A stretch of DNA of 64,000 nt from assembly GCA_016704565.1 (NCBI GenBank), contig JADIZV010000002.1:248001-312000 (forward strand), read 5' to 3'. The DNA is from Candidatus Phosphoribacter baldrii. GTDB lineage: Bacteria > Actinomycetota > Actinomycetes > Actinomycetales > Dermatophilaceae. Positions within the stretch are counted from its first letter, which is position 1. Each line of letters starts with the position of its first letter. The notes below the pieces were generated by a model. It was not told the origin of the DNA, ran no database searches, and saw only the letters and a program-made list of their open reading frames with translations. The position numbers and the translations under genes were made by a program. Positions 46,595 through 55,846 of the stretch are shown piece by piece.

Positions 46595-48124
46595 GTGACC
46601 CACGACCTCACCCGCTGGAGTGCCGCCCGGATGGCCGATGCGCTGGCCCGCCGGGAGATCAGCGCCGTCGAGCTCACCCAGGCGCACCTGGACCGGATCG
46701 CCGCCGTCGACGGCGCGGTTCACTCCTACCTGCATGTCGACGGTGAGGGGGCGCTGGCTCAGGCGCAAGCCGTGGACGACGCCCGCGGGCGCGACGAGGA
46801 CCTGCACGTCATGGCCGGCGTCCCGATCGCGGTCAAGGACGTCATTGCCACGAGCGGGCTGCCGACCACCTGCGGGAGCCGGATCCTCGCCGGTTGGGTG
46901 CCGCCTTACGACGCGACGCTGGTCACCAAGCTCAAGGCGGCCGGGATGCCCATCCTCGGCAAGACCAACATGGACGAGTTCGCCATGGGCTCCTCGACCG
47001 AGCACTCGGCCTACGGGCCCAGCCGCAACCCATGGGACCTGGAGCGGATCCCCGGCGGCTCCGGCGGCGGATCGTCGTCGGTGCTGGCGTCCTTCCAGGC
47101 GCCGCTGGCCATCGGCACCGACACCGGTGGCTCGATCCGCCAGCCTGCCGCCGTCACCGGGACCGTCGGCACCAAGCCGACCTATGGCGGGGTGTCCCGC
47201 TACGGCCTGGTCGCCTTGGCCTCCAGCCTGGACCAGGCGGGGCCCTGTGCTCGGACCGTGCTCGACACGGCGTTGCTGCACGCGGTGATCGGGGGCTACG
47301 ACCCTCGTGACTCGACCTCGATCCACGCCCCGGTGCCCGAGGTGGTGCGGGCGGCGCAGCGCGCCGACGTCACCGGGATGCGCATCGGGGTGGTCAAGCA
47401 GCTGACCGGCGAGGGCTATCAGCCGGGCGTGCAGGCTCGCTTCGAGGAGTCCGTCCAGCTGCTCGTCGACGCGGGCGCCTCGGTCGTCGAGGTCGACTGC
47501 CCGAACTTCCGGTTCGCTCTTGCGGCCTACTATCTCATCCTCCCGTCGGAGGCGTCCTCGAACCTGGCCCGGTTCGATGCGATGCGCTACGGCTTGCGGG
47601 TGCTGCCGGACGGGGTCGAGGACCCCAGCGCCGAGCAGGTCATGGCAGCCACCCGCGAGGTCGGCTTCGGCGCCGAGGTGAAGCGGCGGATCATCCTGGG
47701 CACATACGCGCTGTCCTCGGGCTACTACGACGCCTACTACGGCCAGGCCCAGAAGGTCCGTCGACTCATCGCCGACGACTTCTCCCGCGCCTTCGAGGTG
47801 GCCGACGTGCTCGTCTCACCGACCGCGCCGACGACCGCGTTCAAGATCGGCGAGAAGCTCGACGACCCGCTGGCCATGTATCTCAACGACGTCGCGACCA
47901 TCCCCGCCAACCTGGCCGGCATCCCCGGCATGTCGCTGCCAAGCGGAGTGGCCGATGAGGACGGGCTGCCGACGGGCTTCCAGATCCTCGCCCCCGCGAC
48001 CCAGGACCAGCGCCTGTATGCCGTGGGCTCGGCTCTCGAGCGCGAGCTCGCCAGCCGGTGGGGCGGGCATCTGTTGGATCGGGTCCCGGAGTTGGCGACG
48101 ACAGGCGCGGAGGTGACCAAGTGA
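46595..48124 (+). CDS. gatA: Asp/Glu-tRNA amidotransferase subunit A
   Basis: 509 aa amidase-signature enzyme. The Ser-cisSer-Lys triad is visible: Lys in PIAVKDVIAT, cis-Ser in GGSGGGSSSVLAS, nucleophile Ser in GTDTGGSIRQPA. It releases ammonia from glutamine for GatB. GTG start; the 3' end overlaps gatB by GTGA. Confidence 0.95.
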   Translation: MTHDLTRWSAARMADALARREISAVELTQAHLDRIAAVDGAVHSYLHVDGEGALAQAQAVDDARGRDEDLHVMAGVPIAVKDVIATSGLPTTCGSRILAGWVPPYDATLVTKLKAAGMPILGKTNMDEFAMGSSTEHSAYGPSRNPWDLERIPGGSGGGSSSVLASFQAPLAIGTDTGGSIRQPAAVTGTVGTKPTYGGVSRYGLVALASSLDQAGPCARTVLDTALLHAVIGGYDPRDSTSIHAPVPEVVRAAQRADVTGMRIGVVKQLTGEGYQPGVQARFEESVQLLVDAGASVVEVDCPNFRFALAAYYLILPSEASSNLARFDAMRYGLRVLPDGVEDPSAEQVMAATREVGFGAEVKRRIILGTYALSSGYYDAYYGQAQKVRRLIADDFSRAFEVADVLVSPTAPTTAFKIGEKLDDPLAMYLNDVATIPANLAGIPGMSLPSGVADEDGLPTGFQILAPATQDQRLYAVGSALERELASRWGGHLLDRVPELATTGAEVTK

Positions 48125-49728
48125 GCGAGCAGACCACTGACGCGGCAGGCTCCGACGAGATCCTGGGCACCGACGGGGTGCAGGGCGCTGTCCAGGTCCA
48201 GGCGGGCGGCCCCGACGCCGTCTTGACGTGGGACGAGACGGTCGCGGCATACGACCCGGTTTTGGGGTTGGAGGTCCACGTCGAGCTGGGCACGGCCACG
48301 AAGATGTTCTGTGGCTGTCCCACCGAGTTCGGCGCCGAGCCCAACTCCCAGGTGTGTCCGGTGTGTCTCGGGCTGCCCGGGTCGCTGCCGGTCGTCAACG
48401 AGAAGGGCGTCGAGTCGGCGATCCGGATCGGGTTGGCGCTCAACTGCACCATCGCGCCGTGGTGCCGATTCGCCCGGAAGAACTACTTCTATCCGGACAT
48501 GCCCAAGAACTTCCAGACCAGCCAGTACGACGAGCCGATCGCCTTCAACGGCTGGCTCGACGTCGAGCTTGAGGACGGCTTCGTCTATCGGGTCGAGATC
48601 GAGCGGGCCCACATGGAGGAGGACACCGGCAAGTCGCTGCACGTCGGCGGTGCCACCGGGCGCATCCACGGGGCGGACTATTCGCTCGTCGACTACAACC
48701 GGGCCGGCATCCCGCTCATCGAGATCGTCACCAAGCCGATGACCGGGCTGGGGGAGCGCGCACCCGAGGTCGCCAAGGCCTATGTCGCAACGCTGCGCGA
48801 CCTCCTGCGGGCGCTGGGCGTCTCCGACGTCAAGATGGAGCAGGGGTCGCTGCGATGCGACGCCAACGTCTCGCTGCGCCCGCGCAAGAAGAAGGCCGAG
48901 AAGCAGTCCGAGGTCCCGTTCGGCACCCGCACCGAGACCAAGAACGTCAACTCACTGCGCTCGGTCGAGCGGGCCGTGCGCTATGAAATGACCCGGCACG
49001 CAGCGGTGCTGGCCGGCGCCGGGTCGATCCTGCAGGAGACCCGGCACTGGCACGAGGACACCGGGGTCACGACCAGTGGCCGGGAGAAGTCCGACGCCGA
49101 GGACTACCGCTACTTCCCCGAGCCCGACCTCGTCCCCATCGCTCCGACGCCCGAGACCGTCGAGGCGCTGCGGGCCACGCTGCCCGAGCCGCCGGTCCAA
49201 CGCCGACGACGACTGCAGGGGGAGTGGGGCTTCTCAGACCTGGAGATGCGCGACGTCGTCAACGCCGGCGCGGTCGAGATCATCGAGGCGACGGTTGCGG
49301 CAGGCGCGACGCCAGCCGGCGCTCGCAAGTGGTGGTCGGGCGAGATCGCCCGGCGCGCCAACCTCGAAGGCCGCGAGCTGTCCGACATGGGCATCACGCC
49401 GCGGGCCGTGGCCGAGCTCGACGGCCTCGTCCAGGGTGGGCGGCTCAACGACTCGATGGCCCGTCAGGTGCTCGACGGTGTCCTGGCTGGCGAGGGCAAC
49501 CCCGGCGCGGTCGCCGATGCCCGCGGCCTGGCCCTGGTCTCCGACGAGAGAGCGCTCGGTGCGGCAGTCGACGCGGTCATCACGGCCAACCCCGACCTCG
49601 TCGAGAAGATCGAGGCCGGCAAGGTCCAGGCGGCCGGAGCACTCATCGGTCAGGTGATGAAGGCGATGGCTGGTCAGGCCGATGCCGCCCGGGTCCGCGA
49701 GCTCATCATGGAGCGCGTCGGCGGCTGA
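48121..49728 (+). CDS. gatB: Asp/Glu-tRNA amidotransferase subunit B
   Basis: 535 aa. The kinase/transamidase subunit: LGLEVHVELGTATKMFCGCP, zinc Cys pairs (FCGC, VCPVC), DYNRAGIPLIEIVTKP, EQGSLRCDANVS, and the C-terminal YqeY-like tail. GTG 48121 overlaps the gatA stop by 4 nt. The first 40 residues or so are a variable extension. Confidence 0.95.
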   Translation: MSEQTTDAAGSDEILGTDGVQGAVQVQAGGPDAVLTWDETVAAYDPVLGLEVHVELGTATKMFCGCPTEFGAEPNSQVCPVCLGLPGSLPVVNEKGVESAIRIGLALNCTIAPWCRFARKNYFYPDMPKNFQTSQYDEPIAFNGWLDVELEDGFVYRVEIERAHMEEDTGKSLHVGGATGRIHGADYSLVDYNRAGIPLIEIVTKPMTGLGERAPEVAKAYVATLRDLLRALGVSDVKMEQGSLRCDANVSLRPRKKKAEKQSEVPFGTRTETKNVNSLRSVERAVRYEMTRHAAVLAGAGSILQETRHWHEDTGVTTSGREKSDAEDYRYFPEPDLVPIAPTPETVEALRATLPEPPVQRRRRLQGEWGFSDLEMRDVVNAGAVEIIEATVAAGATPAGARKWWSGEIARRANLEGRELSDMGITPRAVAELDGLVQGGRLNDSMARQVLDGVLAGEGNPGAVADARGLALVSDERALGAAVDAVITANPDLVEKIEAGKVQAAGALIGQVMKAMAGQADAARVRELIMERVGG

Positions 49729-49777
49729 GGCTGGCGCCGCCAGACTCTGGCCGCCGAGCATCTGCCGCCGAGCATCT

Positions 49778-49817
49778 GTGGAGCGTCAGCCACGCCCCGG
49801 TGTGGCCACCACTCCAC
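49778..49817. repeat. 40-bp element sharing its right half with 8785-8824
   Basis: GTGGAG at the left end and GTGGCCACCACTCCAC at the right end are the same as in the element at 8785-8824, and the length is also 40 bp. The inner left arm differs, so pairing is weaker here. Confidence 0.6.
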
Positions 49818-49856
49818 GAACCCTGCGCTTCCCGCGGGCGGGCGGTCACCCCCGCT

Positions 49857-49901
49857 ATCCGGTATGCCGCGCGCGAACCCTCGCCACGCGGCATACCGGA
49901 T
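49857..49901. terminator. hairpin of paired GGTATGCCGC words between gatB and DUF937 genes
   Basis: 15-nt perfect arms ATCCGGTATGCCGCG (49857-49871) and its complement (49887-49901). It lies between convergent genes, so it could end transcription from both sides. Confidence 0.7.
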
Positions 49902-49913
49902 GGGGGTGGTGAG

Positions 49914-50804
49914 TCAGCGCTTGCCGCCGCCGAGCAGCCCACCGAGGATGTCGGTGATGCTGGGCCCGGATTGGCTGCTCGACTGCGAGCCTGCGGAACC
50001 GGCGCCCGACCCGCCGCCGAGGACCTGGCCGAGGATGTCCCCGAGCACGCCACCCATCGGGTTGTCGGCGCCGCTGCCCGACCCGCGCGAGTCTGCTGAG
50101 ACATCGGTGAGCTCACCGCCGTCGGTGGGGATGAGCGGGCCGGTCGGCCGTTCGGGCAGGTCGGAGCCACTGTCCTGCGGGTTAGCCGTCGACCCCGACC
50201 CACCGCCAAGGACCTGTCCCAGGATGTCACCGAGCCCGCCGCCACCCCCGCCGGACGAGGCCCCGCCCGCACCGCCGGAGGCACCACCGAGGACCTGGCC
50301 GAGAATGTCACCGAGCCCACCGCCACCGAGCCCACCGCCGCCCGCAGAGCCACCTGCGCCGCCCGCGGCACCCCCGAGGACCTGACCGAGGATGTCGCCC
50401 ATGCCGCCCTGGCCGCGCAGCTTCTTGCCCAACCACGCCAACACCAAGGGCGCGAGGATCGGCAGCAGCTTGGCGATGAGCCCAGAACCACCGGCCCCAC
50501 GGACCCCACCGAGCTGGGCAATGACGTCGTTGGTGTTGCCGCCGAAGATGTTCTCAACGATGGCCTGACCGTCCTGCTGGTCGATCGCACCGAGGTCGGC
50601 GCCGAGCAGGCTGCCGTCATGGCCACCAAGGGCCTGGCCGAGGGACAGCGCCCCAGCGGGGTCGCTCGCGTTGGCCTGCAACCCCCCGAGCAGCGCCTCA
50701 AGGGCGGTCCGCGAGGACGTTTCGGCTTGGGCTTCGTCGACTCCGAGTTCCTCGGCGATCTGAGCGAGCGGGACCTGCGCGAGCAGCTGGTCGATCTCTG
50801 ACAT
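49914..50804 (-). CDS. DUF937 protein with GDILGQVLGG repeats
   Basis: 296 aa. N-terminal YidB/DUF937-like domain (MSEIDQLLAQVPLAQIAEELGVDEAQ, then HDGSLLGADL and FGGNTNDVIAQLGG; about 1-150). It is followed by Gly/Ser-rich linkers that separate four GDILGQVLGG motifs and a final TDILGGLLGG. No signal peptide. The family has no settled function. GGAGGGGA before the ATG at 50804 fixes the start; an in-frame upstream extension is rejected. Confidence 0.8.
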   Translation of the reverse strand: MSEIDQLLAQVPLAQIAEELGVDEAQAETSSRTALEALLGGLQANASDPAGALSLGQALGGHDGSLLGADLGAIDQQDGQAIVENIFGGNTNDVIAQLGGVRGAGGSGLIAKLLPILAPLVLAWLGKKLRGQGGMGDILGQVLGGAAGGAGGSAGGGGLGGGGLGDILGQVLGGASGGAGGASSGGGGGGLGDILGQVLGGGSGSTANPQDSGSDLPERPTGPLIPTDGGELTDVSADSRGSGSGADNPMGGVLGDILGQVLGGGSGAGSAGSQSSSQSGPSITDILGGLLGGGKR

Positions 50805-50934
50805 GTGGTGTCCCCTCCGCGTTGCGGCAGCCCCAACGGCGGCCTGCGTTAACCCTAACGATCGACGCTCCGTTTGTGATGCCTGGCCGCGGCCGGGTTC
50901 CCCGCACACCTGATCAGTGACGCCCGGTGGCCGG

Positions 50935-50940
50935 TAACGT
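50935..50940 (+). promoter_or_regulatory. -10 box of the 2-hydroxyacid dehydrogenase gene
   Basis: TAACGT lies 7 nt before GTG 50948, with no Shine-Dalgarno; a leaderless mRNA is likely. Confidence 0.4.
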
Positions 50941-50947
50941 CACAGCC

Positions 50948-51874
50948 GTGCCAACCGTGACTCTCCCCGACCCTTCGTGGGTGTGTGACGTCGGGCCCAT
51001 CGGCGACCTGCAGCTGCGGTCCTGGGACCTGTCCGACGACCTCACCGATCCGACGGTCGAGGTCGTCGTCACCCCGATCGGGGGCCGCTCGCGGTTGGCG
51101 CGCCTGGCCGGGCTACCCAGCCTCAAAGTCGTCCAAGTGGTCACCGCCGGATACGACCACGCACTGGACCACCTCCCGCGCGGTGTGACCCTCTGCAATG
51201 CCGCCGGGGTCCATGACACCTCGACCGCTGAGTTCGCTGTCGCCCTCATCCTCGCTGCGCAACGCGGCATACCGGAGTTCGTCCTGGCCCAACAGCGGCG
51301 GGCGTGGATCGCACACCGCGCCTGGCCCGCGTTGGGCGACCGGCGGGTGCTCATCATCGGTTACGGGCGGATCGGACGGGCCTTGGCGGCCCGCCTGGCA
51401 CCGTTCGAGGTGTCACTTACGGTCGTGGCCTCGCGCCCCCGCGAGGGCGACGAGTTCGTCGAACGCGTGCATGGCTTCGACGAGTTGCCCTGGCTGCTGC
51501 CGCGCCAGGACATCGTCGTGCTCCTCACGCCGCTCACGGCATCGACCCGCGGGCTGGTCGATGCCGCCTTCCTCGCGGCATTGCCTGACGGAGCGCTGGT
51601 CGTCAACATCGCCCGGGGCCCCGTCGTCGACACCGACGCGCTGCTCGCCGAGACGGCCTCGGGCCGACTGCGCGCCGCCCTGGACGTCACCGATCCCGAG
51701 CCCCTTCCCCCCGAGCACCCGCTGTGGAGCGCGCCAGGCGTGCTCATCGCGCCCCACGTCGGCGGTGCGGGTGACACGTTCCGGCCCCGCATGGTCGCGT
51801 TGCTGCGCGAGCAACTCACCCGGTATGCCGCGGGCGCACCGCTGCTGCACGTCGTCGCCGGACCGGGCGGCTGA
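50948..51874 (+). CDS. D-isomer specific 2-hydroxyacid dehydrogenase
   Basis: 308 aa. NAD(P)-binding GYGRIGRALAARL, catalytic Arg in VVNIARGPVVDTDALL, Glu in VTDPEPLPPEHPLW, and His in IAPHVGGAG. It would reduce a 2-keto acid or oxidise a D-2-hydroxy acid; the substrate is unknown. GTG 50948 is chosen for its spacing to TAACGT; an in-frame GTG at 50927 would add seven residues. Confidence 0.88.
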   Translation: MPTVTLPDPSWVCDVGPIGDLQLRSWDLSDDLTDPTVEVVVTPIGGRSRLARLAGLPSLKVVQVVTAGYDHALDHLPRGVTLCNAAGVHDTSTAEFAVALILAAQRGIPEFVLAQQRRAWIAHRAWPALGDRRVLIIGYGRIGRALAARLAPFEVSLTVVASRPREGDEFVERVHGFDELPWLLPRQDIVVLLTPLTASTRGLVDAAFLAALPDGALVVNIARGPVVDTDALLAETASGRLRAALDVTDPEPLPPEHPLWSAPGVLIAPHVGGAGDTFRPRMVALLREQLTRYAAGAPLLHVVAGPGG

Positions 51875-51902
51875 GGCTGGCGGGCAGGCCCGCTGACCAG
51901 GC

Positions 51903-52439
51903 ATGCTCGCGGACGTGACCGCACCGCCACCACCCAAACGTCTCCTGTTGCTTCGGCACGCCAACGCCGAGTCGACCCTGGGCGTCATCGACCATGAGCG
52001 GGCCCTGACCGATCGCGGACGTCGGGACGCTGCAGCCGTCGGTGGCTGGCTCGTGACGGCCGGCATCGACTGCGATCTGGTCATCTGCTCCACGGCGCTG
52101 CGCACCCGCCAGACCTGGTATTCGGCAGCGGCCGCCGGTGCGCGCGCCGCCGAGATCGACTACCACTCGGCGATCTATCACGGAGGTCCGACCGGGGTGC
52201 TTCGGGCGATCGGCGAAGACGCGGGTGACCTGGAGACGGTCCTCGTCGTCGGTCACGCACCGACGATGCCGATGCTGGCCGAGGCGCTGACCGGCGGTCG
52301 CGGCGACTCGCGCGCGCAAACCGACCTCGCCGCAGGCTTCCCCACCGCAGCGCTCGCCGTGCTCCGGTATGCCGGTCGCTGGGCCGATCTCGGCCCTGGC
52401 ACGGCCGAGTTGGAGGCCTTTGCTATCGGCCGCGGCTGA
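51903..52439 (+). CDS. SixA-like phosphohistidine phosphatase
   Basis: 178 aa histidine phosphatase fold with the SixA variant RHA motif (LLLLRHANAEST), ALTDRGRRDAAAVGGWL, CSTALRTRQTW and the second catalytic His in VVVGHAPTMPML. It is likely to dephosphorylate phosphohistidine or a small metabolite. It starts 28 nt after the dehydrogenase stop and may be co-transcribed. Confidence 0.85.
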   Translation: MLADVTAPPPPKRLLLLRHANAESTLGVIDHERALTDRGRRDAAAVGGWLVTAGIDCDLVICSTALRTRQTWYSAAAAGARAAEIDYHSAIYHGGPTGVLRAIGEDAGDLETVLVVGHAPTMPMLAEALTGGRGDSRAQTDLAAGFPTAALAVLRYAGRWADLGPGTAELEAFAIGRG

Positions 52440-52470
52440 CCGCAACGGCTGCCCGCGGCCCGTCGCGACG

Positions 52471-53043
52471 TCAGCCCTGCACGACTGCCAGAGCCGCGCA
52501 GGCCAACTGACCGACCTCGTCGGCCGTCTGAGTGGGCAGCCCGTCCAGCGGCCACCAGCGCAGGTCCAGCGACTCGGCGCTCGCTGTCGCCGCATCCTCC
52601 AGCCCCGCCGGCACCACCGCAGCGAACCGAACATCCAGGTGCTCCCGACAGTGCCCGAAGGCTCCCACCAACGTATGCCGGTCAAGCTGTGCGATCCGTG
52701 GCACCACCCGCACCCCGTCCAGCCCCGACTCCTCACGGACCTCGCGTTGCGCGGCGGCATACAGGCTGGGGTCGTGCGGCTCCAGGTGGCCGCCGAGCTG
52801 CAACCACAGGCCGGCCTTCGCGTGGTGGGTGAGCAGCACCCGGCGCAGGTCAGCATCAAAGACGAGGGCGCTGGCCGTGAGGTGCGCCGGCGGGCCCGCC
52901 TTCGCGACCCCGTCGGGGTGCGCGGCCAGGTGGGTGAGGTAGTCGGCGCGCAACCGCTGCTGCCGGGCGTCCGGCGGCTGCCACTGGCTCAGCAGCCGCA
53001 CCGCGTCGGCATGCAGATGCCGGTATGCCGTCGCGACGCTCAC
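52471..53043 (-). CDS. Nudix hydrolase
   Basis: 190 aa. Nudix box GHLEPHDPSLYAAAQREVREESGL (about residues 83-106) with the REVREESG metal site. The substrate cannot be told. GTG 53043 overlaps the stop of the upstream DUF2342 gene (GTGA), so it is second in a minus-strand pair. Confidence 0.87.
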   Translation of the reverse strand: MSVATAYRHLHADAVRLLSQWQPPDARQQRLRADYLTHLAAHPDGVAKAGPPAHLTASALVFDADLRRVLLTHHAKAGLWLQLGGHLEPHDPSLYAAAQREVREESGLDGVRVVPRIAQLDRHTLVGAFGHCREHLDVRFAAVVPAGLEDAATASAESLDLRWWPLDGLPTQTADEVGQLACAALAVVQG

Positions 53044-54656
53044 TCCTGCGTCGGGTCCTGGCCCGACAGCAGCCGGTCGAGCTCGGCATCCATCGCGTCG
53101 GGAGCGGCGGGGTGTTGGCGCCGGTCGACGTAACCCATGGGATCGTCCAGGTCGGTCGCCGTCGGAGCCAGGTCGGGGTGGGCCCAGGAGCCGTCCCGCA
53201 GCGCGATCCCACCGGCGTCTTCCAAGGCCGCCCAGAGGTTGCGGGCGTCGCGCAGCCGACGTGGGCGCAGCTCGAGACCGACCAATCCCGCGAAGGCGCG
53301 CTGGGCCGGACCGCCGGCCCGCCGCCGCCGGACAGCTTCGCCGAGGGCTTGGGCCTGCGGCAGGTGCGCCGCGACGGCCCGGTCAGTGACCAGATCGACC
53401 CAGCCCTCGACCAGCGCGAGGGTGGCCTCGAGCCGGACCAGGGCGGCGTCCTGTTCGGGGGTGGTGCGACGCCCGAAGAGGTTGGCCTGCGAGAAGGCCT
53501 CCTGGACGGCTGCGAGGTTGCTGAGGTCGGTGAGCTCGACCGACCGGACGGCCTCGTCGATGGCGTCGGTGTCGATGACGACGTTGCGCCCGTAGTCGCG
53601 GACTGCCGCCTCCAATTGGGCTGCTAGCCAAGGGACTTCGGCGAACAGCCGGACGCGTGCCGCCTCGCGGACCGCAAGGTAGAGACGCACCTGGCCCTCG
53701 TCCATTTCCAGCCCGCGGGAGAACTCGGCGACGCGCTCGGGCAAGAGCGCCACGGCCCCCGCGTCGAGAAGCGGCAACCCGACCTCGGTGCCCGAGAGCA
53801 CATCGGCGGCGAGGGTCCCGACCGCTTGGCCGATCTGGGCGCCGAACATCCCGGCGGACAGCTGCTCCAGGGCCGGACCGAGCTGCCCGAACAACCCACC
53901 GATCCCCCCGGACCCGCCGCCTGCGCCACCCAGTCCACCCAGTCCACCCAGTCCACCGAGCAGTGCGTCAAGTCCCGGGACGCTTCCGAGCGCCTCAAGG
54001 CCGCCTTCGCCAGCCCCGTCTCCCGTCAGCCCCCCGAGCTGTTCGACCTGGGCGCGCATCGCCGCTCCCGCGGCTGCTGCCACGCCGTCGGCGACTGGCT
54101 CGACCAGGGCGTACCAGCGGGGTGTCGTCGCCTCGACCCACTCCGCACCGCTGAGGGCCAGCGCCGGTCCGGCCGGGGCGTCCAACGTGGTGACCGGGTC
54201 CAACCAGAGCCGAGCAACCGCGACGGCGTCCTCGACCGCTCGGCGTTGCGCGACCCCGACCGAGGGGTCGCCTTTGGCCGCCACGACCTTGCGCGCCAAG
54301 TCTGTGGCGGTCGCGATCCGGTCGGTGGGCGACTGGGCGCCGAACAAGGATCGGAACTGCGCCTGGATCATGCCTGCCAGGGGCGAACCGCTTGGGTCCG
54401 CGCGTAGGGCGCCGAGCAGTTGGGTCACCTCAGGCGGGAACTGGGCGTCGGGACCGAACAGTTCGCGCAGGAAGGGTTCCACGTCCGGTATGCCGCCCTG
54501 CTGCCCCTGCTGCTCGGGCCGTCCATGCCCCCCGTGTCCCCCCGGTCCAGCAGACTGGTCCTGCGAGCCCCGGAAGCCCGGCGGGATCGGTCGGGTCGGC
54601 TGGGTGGGCTCGTCCGAGTCCTCCGGAACGGAGGTGGCGTCGTTCGGCTCGGACAT
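53040..54656 (-). CDS. DUF2342-family protein (usually annotated zinc-dependent metalloprotease)
   Basis: 538 aa. A Pro/Gly/Gln-rich N-terminus, then the DUF2342 body: RKVVAAKGDPSVGVAQRRAVEDAVAVARLWLD, EFSRGLEMDEGQVRLYLAVREAARVRLFAEVPWL, LEATLALVEGWVDLV. A Gly-Leu repeat (GGLGGLGGLGGAGGG) interrupts it near residues 245-265. I see no HEXXH motif; REAAR stands where a zinc helix might be expected, so protease activity is doubtful. It is upstream of, and overlapping, the Nudix gene, and divergent from the SDR gene. Confidence 0.75.
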   Translation of the reverse strand: MSEPNDATSVPEDSDEPTQPTRPIPPGFRGSQDQSAGPGGHGGHGRPEQQGQQGGIPDVEPFLRELFGPDAQFPPEVTQLLGALRADPSGSPLAGMIQAQFRSLFGAQSPTDRIATATDLARKVVAAKGDPSVGVAQRRAVEDAVAVARLWLDPVTTLDAPAGPALALSGAEWVEATTPRWYALVEPVADGVAAAAGAAMRAQVEQLGGLTGDGAGEGGLEALGSVPGLDALLGGLGGLGGLGGAGGGSGGIGGLFGQLGPALEQLSAGMFGAQIGQAVGTLAADVLSGTEVGLPLLDAGAVALLPERVAEFSRGLEMDEGQVRLYLAVREAARVRLFAEVPWLAAQLEAAVRDYGRNVVIDTDAIDEAVRSVELTDLSNLAAVQEAFSQANLFGRRTTPEQDAALVRLEATLALVEGWVDLVTDRAVAAHLPQAQALGEAVRRRRAGGPAQRAFAGLVGLELRPRRLRDARNLWAALEDAGGIALRDGSWAHPDLAPTATDLDDPMGYVDRRQHPAAPDAMDAELDRLLSGQDPTQE

Positions 54657-54718
54657 GAATCGTGCTCCTACGCGGGGGGCTGAGAAGATGGCACCCCAGA
54701 CAACCACAGGAGGGCGGT

Positions 54719-55846
54719 GTGAGTTCCCGGCCGAGCCCCGGCACCCGGGGCGTGTCCGGCGCGGCTATTCCGCTGGCCGGGTCCGCTCCGCGCGTCGGCG
54801 TGCTCGGCGCAGCCAGCATTCCAGGCGCCCGGATCCTTGAGGTCGTGGCCCGCGCTGCTCGGTCAGCGGGTGACTCTCGACCGCCGGTGGCCATCGACAA
54901 GCTCCGGGGTCGGGTGGCGACGGCGCAATGGCGACTGGCTGACCCGGCCACCCCGGCCGTGGTTCGAGCCCTGCGCGACCTCGATGTCGCGGTCTGGGTG
55001 GCCGCTGAGACCGACCTGGAGAGCGCCCTGCGCGTGCGCCCCACCGAACGTCGCGAGCGCGTCGTGCGCACCGCCCAGACCCTCGTCACGGCAACCGCGG
55101 CGGCTGGGGTCCCGCGCCTGATCGTCGTCACGTCGGCGCAGGTCTACGGCGCCGCCGCCGACAATCCAGTGCCCTTGTCCGAGGACGCGCACCTCAACGG
55201 CATACGCGACGGGGGCATCGTCGGTGACCTGCTTGCTGTCGAGGACGTCATCGAGGACGCTCGACGGGTCCACCCTGGGCTGTCGATCACTGTCGTTCGA
55301 CCGGCTGCCCTCGTCGGGCCGGGCATCGACACGGTCGTCACCCGCCACTTCGAGGCCCCTCGGCTGCTCACGGTCAAGGGCGCCAACCCCGCCTGGCAGT
55401 TCTGCCACCTCGATGACCTGGCGGCGGCCGTCGGGGTCGTCACCCGCAGTGAGCTTGGCTCGGTCCTCACCGTGGGCGCGCCCGGTTGGCTGAGCCAGGA
55501 GCAGGTCGAGGCGCTGACTGGGATGCGCCGCATTCAGCTCTCTGAAGCCACCGCTCTCGGCACGGCGGCCCGGTTGCATCGATTCGGCGTGCTCCCCGCC
55601 CCCGCGAGCGAGTTGGCCCACGCCCTGTATCCGTGGGTCATCGACTCGGCGCGGTTGCGAGCGGGCGGCTGGGCGGCGGCATACGACAACGAGACGTGCG
55701 TGGGAGTGATGCTGGAGTCGATCAAAGGTCGGCATGCGGTCGTGGCCCGACGGGTCGACCGCAAGGACGCCGCCTTGGGGGCCGCCAGCGCCGCGGTTGC
55801 GCTCGTCGGCACGGCCGCGGTCCTCAGGCGGGCGAGGCGGTCATGA
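54719..55846 (+). CDS. NAD-dependent epimerase/dehydratase-like SDR protein
   Basis: 375 aa. Extended-SDR fold with a weak nucleotide motif (VGVLGAASIPGARI), VTSAQVYGAA and HLDDLAAAVGVVTRSE. No YxxxK is obvious, so catalysis is uncertain. A C-terminal hydrophobic helix (about 350-368) may attach it to the membrane. GTG 54719 follows AGGAGG by 4 nt; its stop overlaps moaE (ATGA). Confidence 0.75.
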   Translation: MSSRPSPGTRGVSGAAIPLAGSAPRVGVLGAASIPGARILEVVARAARSAGDSRPPVAIDKLRGRVATAQWRLADPATPAVVRALRDLDVAVWVAAETDLESALRVRPTERRERVVRTAQTLVTATAAAGVPRLIVVTSAQVYGAAADNPVPLSEDAHLNGIRDGGIVGDLLAVEDVIEDARRVHPGLSITVVRPAALVGPGIDTVVTRHFEAPRLLTVKGANPAWQFCHLDDLAAAVGVVTRSELGSVLTVGAPGWLSQEQVEALTGMRRIQLSEATALGTAARLHRFGVLPAPASELAHALYPWVIDSARLRAGGWAAAYDNETCVGVMLESIKGRHAVVARRVDRKDAALGAASAAVALVGTAAVLRRARRS

